Below the pieces are notes generated by a model. It did no database searches. It saw nothing but the letters and a program-made list of their open reading frames with translations, and was not told the origin of the DNA. The position numbers and the translations under genes were made by a program. A stretch of 64,000 nt of DNA from DATKFM01 sp046154965 (GTDB lineage Bacteria; Pseudomonadota; Alphaproteobacteria; Dongiales; Dongiaceae), in assembly GCA_046154965.1 (NCBI GenBank), contig JBJXDY010000056.1:25196-89195 (forward strand). Direction: 5' to 3'. This document shows, in pieces, positions 8,921 to 15,870 of the stretch. The stretch's first letter is position 1. The number at the start of each line of letters is the position of its first letter.

Positions 8921-8957
8921 CGGACCCGGCCCTCACGGACCTGTCAACGGGCGGCGG

Positions 8958-8988
8958 TTGTCGGGGGCCGTGCTGCATCCCATATAAT
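8958..8988 (+). promoter_or_regulatory. possible promoter of the intradiol dioxygenase-like gene
   Basis: A consensus -10 (TATAAT, 8983-8988) lies 40 bases before the start codon in an otherwise GC-rich divergent gap. The best -35 is TTGTCG at 8958-8963, giving a long 19-nt spacer, so the call is weak. Confidence 0.35.
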
Positions 8989-9028
8989 AGGGAATACAGC
9001 AAAATCAGCCGTCGCGGAGACAGCCTGC

Positions 9029-9667
9029 ATGACCCGTCCGCTTGCCCGCCGCACCGCCCTGCTCTCTGCCGGAACCGCACTGCTGGCAGCTTCGCCGGCC
9101 GCCCGTGCCGCAGCCCTCATCCCCACGCCGGAACAAACCCTTGGGCCGTTCTACCCGCCGGAGCTGCCGCTGGATCATGACAACGACCTGGTGCAGATGA
9201 CCGGCGCGGCGACCCGGGCAATCGGCCAAGTCACCCATGTCTTCGGCCGCGTGCTGGATATCAACGGGCAGCCGATCGCGGGCGCCAGGGTGGAGATCTG
9301 GCAGTGCGACGCCAATGGCCGCTATCTCCATCCCCGCTCCGGCGGGATGGGACCGCTGCCCAGCGGTTTCCAGGGCTATGGCCAGGCCGCCAGCGCCGCC
9401 GATGGCGCCTACCGTTTCCGCACCATCAAGCCGGTCGCCTATCCCGGCCGCACGCCCCATATCCATTTCGCCATCCGCGGCGAGGGTTTCGAACTGGTCA
9501 CGCAGATGTACGTGGCGGGCGAACCGCAGAACGAGCGGGACGGCGTCCTCAACCGCATCGATCCGGCGGCGCGCACCGGCGTAATCGTTGCGCTGACGCC
9601 TGACGATGCCATCGAGAGCGGCGCGCTGCGCGGTCAGTTCGACATCGTCATCAGCCCCAACGCCTGA
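9029..9667 (+). CDS. secreted intradiol ring-cleavage dioxygenase-like protein
   Basis: A 212-residue protein. The N-terminus (RPLARRTALLSAGTALLAA, then an Ala-rich cleavage region) looks like a Tat-type signal peptide. The core matches the protocatechuate 3,4-dioxygenase/intradiol family: GRVLDINGQPIAGARVEIW is the family signature, and putative Fe(III) ligands are seen as a Tyr in DANGRY, a Tyr near VAYPGRTPHIHF and the two His of HIH. Periplasmic members of this family are mostly uncharacterised and a catechol substrate is only a family-level guess. A much longer upstream extension of the frame is antisense to comF and is discarded. Confidence 0.82.
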   Translation: MTRPLARRTALLSAGTALLAASPAARAAALIPTPEQTLGPFYPPELPLDHDNDLVQMTGAATRAIGQVTHVFGRVLDINGQPIAGARVEIWQCDANGRYLHPRSGGMGPLPSGFQGYGQAASAADGAYRFRTIKPVAYPGRTPHIHFAIRGEGFELVTQMYVAGEPQNERDGVLNRIDPAARTGVIVALTPDDAIESGALRGQFDIVISPNA

Positions 9668-9750
9668 GGTTTTCCGGCCGCTCTGGCCGTGGGATAGAAG
9701 GCGGGCCGGGAGCGCCCTGCTCCTGCTTCGCCTCTTTCCAGGAGTTGTCC

Positions 9751-10794
9751 GTGCGCGCCGCGATCTTCGAAAAGTTCAAAGCTCCCCTGGAAGTCCGCCG
9801 GGTTCCCGATCCGGCCTGCCCGGCCGACGGTGTGATCGTGCGGGTGAAGGCCTGCGGCGTCTGCCGGTCGGACTGGCATGCCTGGACCGGCGCGGATTCC
9901 GATGTCGGCGCGCCCCATGTGCCCGGCCATGAATTCGCCGGCGTGGTCGAGGAAATCGGAGCCGATTGCCGGCGGTTCAAAGCCGGCGACCGGGTGACGG
10001 CGCCGTTCATCCTGGCCTGCGGCGCCTGCCCCGATTGCCTGGGCGGCGATGCGACGGTTTGCCATCACCAATTCGTCGTCGGTTTCTCCGGTTGGGGCGC
10101 GTTCGCTGAGCGCATCGCCGTGCCGCGGGCGGATTTCAATCTGGTGCCGCTGCCGGAAGCGATGGATTTCGTCGATGCCGCCGGCTTGGGCTGCCGGGTC
10201 ACCACGTCGTTCCGCGCCCTGGTGGACCGCGCCAGCCTGCAACCGGGCGAATGGCTGGCAGTGCATGGCTGCGGCGGCGTCGGCTTGTCGGCCGTGATGA
10301 TCGGCGCTGCCATTGGCGCGCAGGTGCTGGCGATCGATGTGAATGAAGAAGCGCTCAAGCTGGCCAAGACGCTCGGCGCAACTGCATCCATCAATGCCAG
10401 GACGGCCGGCGATGTCGGGCAGGCCACGCGCGACGCCACAGGCGGCGGCGCCCATGTGTCTGTCGATGCGCTGGGCATCACCGAGACGTTCCACAATTCA
10501 ATCCGCGGCCTGCGGAAGCTGGGCCGTCATGTGCAGATCGGCATGCCGCTGGGCCGCCATGCCGAGCCATCGCTGCCGCTGCTGGAGCTCGTCTATTCCC
10601 GGCAGATCAGCATCATGGGCACGCGCGGAATTCCCGCCAGCCGTTTTCCCGCGCTGTTCCAGATGATTGCCGCCGGCCGCATCGCGCCGTCGCAGCTGGT
10701 GACCCACCGGATTTCCCTGGACGAAGCGGGCGCCGCCATCGAGGCCATGAATGGCTATACCGGCAGCGGCATCACCGTCATCGACCGGTTCTAA
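9751..10794 (+). CDS. zinc-dependent alcohol dehydrogenase (MDR superfamily)
   Basis: A 347-residue medium-chain dehydrogenase. The catalytic zinc ligands are seen in KACGVCRSDWHAW and in the GHEFAGVVEEIG motif. The structural-zinc cysteine lobe is CGACPDCLGGDATVC, and the NAD(P) Rossmann motif is HGCGGVGLSAVMIG near residue 170. The substrate is unknown. GTG at 9751 is chosen over TTG at 9745 because AGGAG (9740-9744) directly abuts the TTG and is spaced 6 nt from the GTG. A methyltransferase follows after 12 bases. Confidence 0.88.
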   Translation: MRAAIFEKFKAPLEVRRVPDPACPADGVIVRVKACGVCRSDWHAWTGADSDVGAPHVPGHEFAGVVEEIGADCRRFKAGDRVTAPFILACGACPDCLGGDATVCHHQFVVGFSGWGAFAERIAVPRADFNLVPLPEAMDFVDAAGLGCRVTTSFRALVDRASLQPGEWLAVHGCGGVGLSAVMIGAAIGAQVLAIDVNEEALKLAKTLGATASINARTAGDVGQATRDATGGGAHVSVDALGITETFHNSIRGLRKLGRHVQIGMPLGRHAEPSLPLLELVYSRQISIMGTRGIPASRFPALFQMIAAGRIAPSQLVTHRISLDEAGAAIEAMNGYTGSGITVIDRF

Positions 10795-10806
10795 AGTCAT
10801 GGTCCC

Positions 10807-11724
10807 ATGACCGACGCGATGAACATCTTCGACCGCCGGCTCTCGCGGCTGCATCGCGACCGCGCGGCCGCGGGGTTGGCGCAGCATGATTTCCTGTTGC
10901 GGGAGATCGCCGGAAGGCTCGCAGAGCGGCTGGATCTGGTCAACAAGAGCTTCCCTACGGCACTCGATCTCGGCTGCCATGGCGGCGAAATGGCGGCGGC
11001 GATCGAGGGGCGCAAGGGCATCGAGCTGATGGTGCAGTGCGACAGTTCCTTCGCCATGACGCGGCAAGCGGCGCGCAACGGCAAGCCGAGCCTGACGGCG
11101 GCCGAGGATGTTCTGCCCTTTGCGCCGGAATCGTTCGATCTCGCCGTCAGCAATCTCAGTCTCCATTGGGTCAACGATCTGCCCGGCTGCCTGCTGCAGA
11201 TCCGGCAGGCGCTGAAGCCCGACGGGCTGTTCCTGGGAGCGCTGCTCGGCGGCGCCACGCTGCAGGAACTGCGCGATGTGCTGATGGAGGCGGAGCTGGC
11301 TGTCCATGGCGGCGCCGGTCCGCGGGTATCGCCGTTTGTTGATCTCAGGGATGCGGGCGCCTTGCTGCAACGCGCCGGTTTTGCCCTGCCCGTCGCCGAT
11401 TCCGACAAGTTGACCGTGACCTATGCGGACCTGCCGGCGCTGCTCCGCGATCTCCGTGGCATGGGCGAGACCAATGCGCTGTTGGCGCGGCCCGGCAGGC
11501 TGCTGACCCGCGCCGTGCTGGCCCAGGCCGACGAACTCTACCGGCGCCGGCATATCGACAGCGAAGGACGGCTGATGGCCACGTTCCAGGTGATTTATCT
11601 GACCGGATGGGCGCCCCATGAGGGGCAGCAGAAGGCGCTCCGTCCGGGGAGCGCGAAGTCGCGGCTGGCCGATGCGCTCGGCGCTCTGGAGATCAAAGCC
11701 GGCGACAAGACTAGGCCGGCCTGA
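10807..11724 (+). CDS. SAM-dependent methyltransferase fold protein, NDUFAF5/BioC-like
   Basis: A 305-residue class I Rossmann methyltransferase-fold protein. It opens with NIFDRRLSRLHRDRAA, characteristic of the alphaproteobacterial group related to mitochondrial NDUFAF5. Motif I reads ALDLGCHGGEMAA; later LSLHWVNDLPGCLLQIRQAL matches the BioC/NDUFAF5 post-motif. In mitochondria NDUFAF5 hydroxylates a complex I arginine, so a role in complex I maturation is possible but inferred. In related bacteria this gene is often near comF and grxC, as here. Confidence 0.8.
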   Translation: MTDAMNIFDRRLSRLHRDRAAAGLAQHDFLLREIAGRLAERLDLVNKSFPTALDLGCHGGEMAAAIEGRKGIELMVQCDSSFAMTRQAARNGKPSLTAAEDVLPFAPESFDLAVSNLSLHWVNDLPGCLLQIRQALKPDGLFLGALLGGATLQELRDVLMEAELAVHGGAGPRVSPFVDLRDAGALLQRAGFALPVADSDKLTVTYADLPALLRDLRGMGETNALLARPGRLLTRAVLAQADELYRRRHIDSEGRLMATFQVIYLTGWAPHEGQQKALRPGSAKSRLADALGALEIKAGDKTRPA

Positions 11725-11730
11725 TCGGCG

Positions 11731-12162
11731 CTAGCCCCGCTGGCGCCGCAAATGCCGCAGACGGTCGCGGCGCAGCCGCGCATGATCCACTTCGCTGACC
11801 ACCCCCAGGCTGACCACGGGGGAAAACGGCCCAACCGCAGCGCCCAGCGATTCGCTGGTGGTGGAGGTGATCATGCGGGCGGCAAAACTGTTCGCGCGCT
11901 CGAGGAAGGCCTGCCAGCTCTCCTCGCGGGCCTTGGGTTCGACTTCCCAGCCATGGACGAGAGTCCGGCCGGCTGTTTCGTCGGCGTGGTTGACCATCCA
12001 GATATCGCCGCGCAGCACCGCGCACCATTGGCTGTCGAAATAGCCTGTCAGCCGCAGAGCCTCTTCCGGAGAGACCATGCAGGGGGCGTCATCGCCCTGT
12101 CCGCCGTCTTCGCGATTGGAAGCCAGAAAATGCCGTGTGAGTTTTTTCTTCGCCGCGCTCAT
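11731..12162 (-). CDS. conserved hypothetical protein
   Basis: A 143-residue protein with no domain I can name. It starts basic (MSAAKKKLTRHFLASNRED), has no signal peptide or membrane segment, and carries W-rich segments (SQWCAVLRGDIWMVNH) and an Arg-rich C-terminus. It is convergent with the methyltransferase, with only 6 bases between them. Two perfect CRP-type palindromes lie 74-143 bases upstream of its start codon, so it is likely controlled by a CRP/FNR-family regulator. Function unknown. Confidence 0.7.
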   Translation of the reverse strand: MSAAKKKLTRHFLASNREDGGQGDDAPCMVSPEEALRLTGYFDSQWCAVLRGDIWMVNHADETAGRTLVHGWEVEPKAREESWQAFLERANSFAARMITSTTSESLGAAVGPFSPVVSLGVVSEVDHARLRRDRLRHLRRQRG

Positions 12163-12235
12163 TTTACATCCCCATCATCATCAAGCTTTCATGGGCCTGT
12201 CACGGTTAATAGATCATGAAGAGATCGGCGGTCGC

Positions 12236-12251
12236 TGTGAGCGCAGTCACA
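12236..12251. promoter_or_regulatory. CRP-type binding site (proximal)
   Basis: TGTGA-N6-TCACA, an exact match to the CRP consensus half-sites and spacing, centred about 81 bases upstream of the 11731-12162 gene. A second identical-class site lies 54 bases further upstream. Confidence 0.65.
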
Positions 12252-12289
12252 AGAAACTCCGGGAAGCGCCCGAAAAGGCGGCAAGAAAG

Positions 12290-12305
12290 TGTGAGCGCCA
12301 TCACA
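12290..12305. promoter_or_regulatory. CRP-type binding site (distal)
   Basis: A second exact TGTGA-N6-TCACA palindrome, centred about 135 bases upstream of the 11731-12162 gene. The N6 spacers are similar in the two sites (GCGCAG and GCGCCA). The 54-base spacing is about five helical turns, so both could be bound on roughly the same face. Confidence 0.65.
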
Positions 12306-12346
12306 TAACTGCGAAAGAACACCGCCGAGGGCGGAATCGGCGGCGC

Positions 12347-13297
12347 TTACAGGAAATCGCGAATCATCGCCACCAGCGGCTTGTCCGCCGGCGGCATCGG
12401 ATAGTCGGCCAGGCGCTGCGGCATTACCCACACCGTCTCCTGCCCTTCCTGCGGCGTCACCACGCCGTTCCAACGGCGGCAGACATAGAGCGGCATGAGC
12501 AGATGGAATTTCTCGTAACGATGGGACGCGAAGGTGAAAGGCGCGAGACATGCTTCCGTCACGTCGATCGCCAGCTCTTCCTTCAGTTCGCGAATCAGCG
12601 CGGCTTCCGGCGTTTCGCCGCCATGGATCTTACCGCCGGGAAATTCCCACAAGCCCGCCATCTGTTTCCCGGGCGGGCGCCGCGCCAGCAGCACGCGGCC
12701 ATCGGTGTCGATCAAGGCAACCGCGGCGACCAGGAGCGTCGGCAACGGCGTCGATGCACCGGCCTGCATCCGTTCCCAGGTCGCGCGATCGAGTTCGCGG
12801 AGTTCGACAAACATGTCGCTATCGCGCGCCGGCGCCGGCCGGTTCTCTTCGCCGGATTTGCGGAAGCCGGCTTTCTCCTGCACGCGGATCGAGCCGACAT
12901 TGGCGGGCATCGCGGCGGAGATCAGCTTGTCGAGCGCCAGGGCCTTGAAAGCGTGCTCGGAGTACGCCCGCAGCGCCTCGGTCGCATAGCCCCTGCCCCA
13001 CATCGGTTTGGCCACCCAATAGCCGAATTCGCCGCTGCGGCCGTCTTTGTCGAGCCGGAGGCCGATGCAGCCGATCACCGGATCCTGTCCGCGTTCGGTG
13101 ATGCCCAGCACCATTTCCGGACCCGCCGACAGGCTGGCAATCCAGGTTGCGGCGGCGCCGGACGGATAGGGATGGGGAATGGAAGAAGTCCAACGCGCCA
13201 CCTCCCAATCGCCGACATGGCGCTCTATCTCGCCCGCATCGCCGGCGGTCAGTGGCCGCAGGATCAACCGCGGCGTTTGCAGCGTGGGAACTCTCAT
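12347..13297 (-). CDS. GNAT acetyltransferase fused to MutT-type Nudix hydrolase
   Basis: A 316-residue two-domain protein. Residues 1-175 are a RimJ-like GNAT domain (TPRLILRPLTAGDA; acetyl-CoA loop WGRGYATEAL near 100-109). Residues 185-316 are a Nudix domain. Its Nudix box runs from Gly222 to Ile244 (GxxxxxE and RELKEEL are seen; the usual glycine before the last hydrophobic residue is Ala). The MutT half probably hydrolyses 8-oxo-dGTP or a related oxidised nucleotide; the acetylation target is unknown. It lies downstream of argJ on the same strand, 46 bases away. Confidence 0.88.
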   Translation of the reverse strand: MRVPTLQTPRLILRPLTAGDAGEIERHVGDWEVARWTSSIPHPYPSGAAATWIASLSAGPEMVLGITERGQDPVIGCIGLRLDKDGRSGEFGYWVAKPMWGRGYATEALRAYSEHAFKALALDKLISAAMPANVGSIRVQEKAGFRKSGEENRPAPARDSDMFVELRELDRATWERMQAGASTPLPTLLVAAVALIDTDGRVLLARRPPGKQMAGLWEFPGGKIHGGETPEAALIRELKEELAIDVTEACLAPFTFASHRYEKFHLLMPLYVCRRWNGVVTPQEGQETVWVMPQRLADYPMPPADKPLVAMIRDFL

Positions 13298-13343
13298 GTC
13301 CGGAAGATCGCTTGCCGGCGTTGCCGGCGCAAGCCGGCTGCGG

Positions 13344-14573
13344 CTAGCTGCGGTAGCTGCCGTTGATGTCGATATAGCCGTGGGTCAGATCGCAGGTCCA
13401 GACGCGGGCGCGGCCCTTGCCGACGCCGACATCGAAGGCGATGGCGATCTCCTGCCCTTTCATATGCTGCACGACAGGCGTTTCGTCATAGCCGGCGCGG
13501 CGCTGGCCTTTCTCGGCGATGGTGACGCCGCCGATGGCGATCTTCAGCCGGTCTCGGTTGGCTTTTTCGCCGGCCTTGCCGATGGCCATGACGATGCGGC
13601 CCCAATTCGCGTCCTCGCCGGCAATCGCCGTCTTCACCAGCGGCGAATTGGCGACCGCGAGGCCGATGCGCCGGGCTGCGTTATCGGACGCGGCGCCGGA
13701 GACATCGATGGTGATGAACTTGCTGGCACCCTCGCCGTCGCGCGCCACCTGGCAGGCGAGATCCTCCAGCAGGTCGTTAAGCCTGGCGCGGAAATCCTTC
13801 AGCCGCTTGTCCGCCGCCGAGCGTACCGGCTTGTGGGCGGCCCTGCCGGTCGCGAACAATAGCAGCGTATCGCTGGTGGAGGTGTCGCCGTCGACGGTGA
13901 TGCAGTTGAAGGAGCGGTCGTTGCCCTCGCGCAGCAGCCGCTGCAGCAGATTGGCCGGGATGGCCGCATCGGTGGCAACAAACGCCAGCATGGTGGCCAT
14001 GTCGGGCATGATCATGCCCGAACCCTTGCAAATTCCGTTGATGGTCACGGGCACACCGTCGATCTTGGTTGTGCGGGTTGCCGCTTTCACGAAAGTGTCC
14101 GTGGTCATGATGGCCGCGGCCGCCGCCGCCCAGCGGTCAGGTTGCAGATCGGCGATCACCGCATCGAGATTGCCGGTGATGCGTTCGTCCGGCAGCGGTT
14201 CGCCGATGACGCCGGTGGAGGCGACGAAGATCTCCTTGGCCGTGGCGCCCAGCTTTGCCGCCGTCGCCTTCACCGTTCGATCCACCGATGCCTTGCCCTG
14301 CTTGCCGGTGAAGGCGTTGGCATTGCCGGCATTGATGACGATCGCCCTCGCCTTGCCGCCCTTCAGGTTGGCGCGGCAGCGATCCACCGGCGCCGACGCG
14401 GTCAGCGAGCGCGTGAACACACCGGCCACCGTCGTGCCCTTGTCGAAGGCGATGACGCAGAGATCGGTGCGGTCCTTGTAGCGGATGCCGCAGGCGCGGG
14501 TCGCCGCGCGCACTCCGGCGATCGGCGGCAGGACAGGCTGTTGCGCGGGCGCGAGCGGTGAGCGTGGCGGCAT
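13344..14573 (-). CDS. argJ: bifunctional glutamate N-acetyltransferase/amino-acid N-acetyltransferase
   Basis: A 409-residue ArgJ. The enzyme transfers acetyl from N-acetylornithine to glutamate in the cyclic arginine pathway. The self-cleavage site is visible at KGSGMIMPDMATML, with the nucleophile Thr194; the precursor splits there into alpha and beta chains. Further family markers are AIVINAGNANAFTG and ASTGVIGEPLP. The protein ends GYIDINGSYRS, as usual. It is downstream of the parvulin gene and upstream of the GNAT-Nudix gene, all on the minus strand. Confidence 0.97.
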   Translation of the reverse strand: MPPRSPLAPAQQPVLPPIAGVRAATRACGIRYKDRTDLCVIAFDKGTTVAGVFTRSLTASAPVDRCRANLKGGKARAIVINAGNANAFTGKQGKASVDRTVKATAAKLGATAKEIFVASTGVIGEPLPDERITGNLDAVIADLQPDRWAAAAAAIMTTDTFVKAATRTTKIDGVPVTINGICKGSGMIMPDMATMLAFVATDAAIPANLLQRLLREGNDRSFNCITVDGDTSTSDTLLLFATGRAAHKPVRSAADKRLKDFRARLNDLLEDLACQVARDGEGASKFITIDVSGAASDNAARRIGLAVANSPLVKTAIAGEDANWGRIVMAIGKAGEKANRDRLKIAIGGVTIAEKGQRRAGYDETPVVQHMKGQEIAIAFDVGVGKGRARVWTCDLTHGYIDINGSYRS

Positions 14574-14614
14574 GGACGGGAATCTCTGATGACGGACGGC
14601 GATCGATGGCCCTG

Positions 14615-15553
14615 TTACTGCTGCGTCGGTTCTCCAGTACCGGAGGGAGGCGCGACCGGCGAACCGTCGGGATTGAACTTCACGACCGTCGCCGTCTTGC
14701 GCAGGCCGTCGACATAGGATGTCACCACCTCATTGCTCAGAATCTGCTCGATGGTGCTGCGCGCCTCCTCCAGGGTCGGCGGCTGCTTGTCGCGCTTGTC
14801 GTCGAGAATGATGACGTGCCAGCCGAACTGGCTCTTCACCGGCGTCTTGGTGTACTGGCCCTTCTCCAGCTTGTAGGCGGCGTCGGAGAATTCGGGCACC
14901 ATCTGGCCGGCAACGAAATAGCCGAGATCGCCTCCCTTCGGACCCGAACCGGGGTCCTTGGACTTTTCCTTGGCGATGGCCGAGAAATCGGCGCCGCCGT
15001 CGAGCTGGACGACGATCGCCTTCGCATCCTCTTCCAGGTCCACCAGGATGTGCCGCGCCTTCACCTCCTGTTGCTTGGGCAGGGCGGCGACGAATTGGTC
15101 GTAGCGCGCCTTGACCGCGGCGTCGCCCATCTTCTCGCGCAAGAGGCGATCCAGCACCGCCTGCCGGACGATGTTTTCGGTCATCTCAGCGATCTGCGCC
15201 TTGACCTCCGGATCCTCCGCCAGCTTCTGCTCGGCGCCGGCGTTGGAGATCAGCAGGAGATCGATCTGCCGGTCGATCAGCGCCGGGAAAACCTGATTGA
15301 TCTGACTCTGATATTCGGCCGGCAGCTGCTTGGCCGAGGCGAGGACGTCGGCGCGGGTGATCTTCTTGCCATTGACGATGGCGACCACGGTCTCCGGCGG
15401 CGGCTCGGGGACCGGCGCCTGCGCCGCCGGCGGCTCGGTCGCGGGCGGCGCCGGTTCGGTGGCCTGATCTTGCGCCAGGACCGGCGCGGGATCGATCCAG
15501 AGGCCAAATCCGCTGAGGACGATCGCGAGCGGGATAATCTGTCTAAGTTTCAT
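14615..15553 (-). CDS. periplasmic peptidylprolyl isomerase (parvulin, PpiC/SurA family)
   Basis: A 312-residue exported chaperone/isomerase. The signal peptide MKLRQIIPLAIVLSGFGLW runs to a VLAQ cleavage site; a Pro/Ala/Glu-rich linker follows. An N-terminal SurA-like helical region covers about residues 55-165. The parvulin domain begins at VKARHILVDLEE and includes GGDLGYFVAGQMVPEF and FGWHVIILDDKR. It likely helps fold outer-membrane or periplasmic proteins. An upstream in-frame extension to 15628 lacks support; the ATG at 15553 directly precedes the signal peptide. Position between secA and argJ is a common alphaproteobacterial order. Confidence 0.92.
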   Translation of the reverse strand: MKLRQIIPLAIVLSGFGLWIDPAPVLAQDQATEPAPPATEPPAAQAPVPEPPPETVVAIVNGKKITRADVLASAKQLPAEYQSQINQVFPALIDRQIDLLLISNAGAEQKLAEDPEVKAQIAEMTENIVRQAVLDRLLREKMGDAAVKARYDQFVAALPKQQEVKARHILVDLEEDAKAIVVQLDGGADFSAIAKEKSKDPGSGPKGGDLGYFVAGQMVPEFSDAAYKLEKGQYTKTPVKSQFGWHVIILDDKRDKQPPTLEEARSTIEQILSNEVVTSYVDGLRKTATVVKFNPDGSPVAPPSGTGEPTQQ

Positions 15554-15753
15554 GGGTTCTCGCTGACTGGAGGCTGCGCGCCGATGGCGCTGGCGGCCGA
15601 TGCGGTGAAGAGCGCGGCCATCATGCACAGGCGACTATCGGGGACAAGGGCCGATGTGACCGCCGGCAGTCCGCCCGTCCGGGCCGCCGATTTCGCCGCA
15701 GATACCGGAAAATCGGAATGCAGTTGAAATACTTGGCTGCGGCGGTCCGGTCG

Positions 15754-15782
15754 TTGACAGCTTATGGCGCCGCGCCTATCTG
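15754..15782 (+). promoter_or_regulatory. secA promoter
   Basis: TTGACA (15754-15759), a 17-nt spacer, then TATCTG (15777-15782): a near-consensus sigma-70-type promoter about 90 bases before the secA start codon in the divergent parvulin/secA gap. Confidence 0.65.
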
Positions 15783-15870
15783 TCAGGCGGTCCCCTCGCC
15801 AGGACAGGGTCCCGGCGGGCCGTTGATTCTGCCGAAATCGCGCCTCAAATCCTTAATCAGGCTGGTTTGA

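Noticed and set aside
8114..9028. Upstream part of a 517-codon frame ending in the intradiol dioxygenase-like gene
   Set aside because: It is antisense to comF; the signal peptide and family core begin at 9029.
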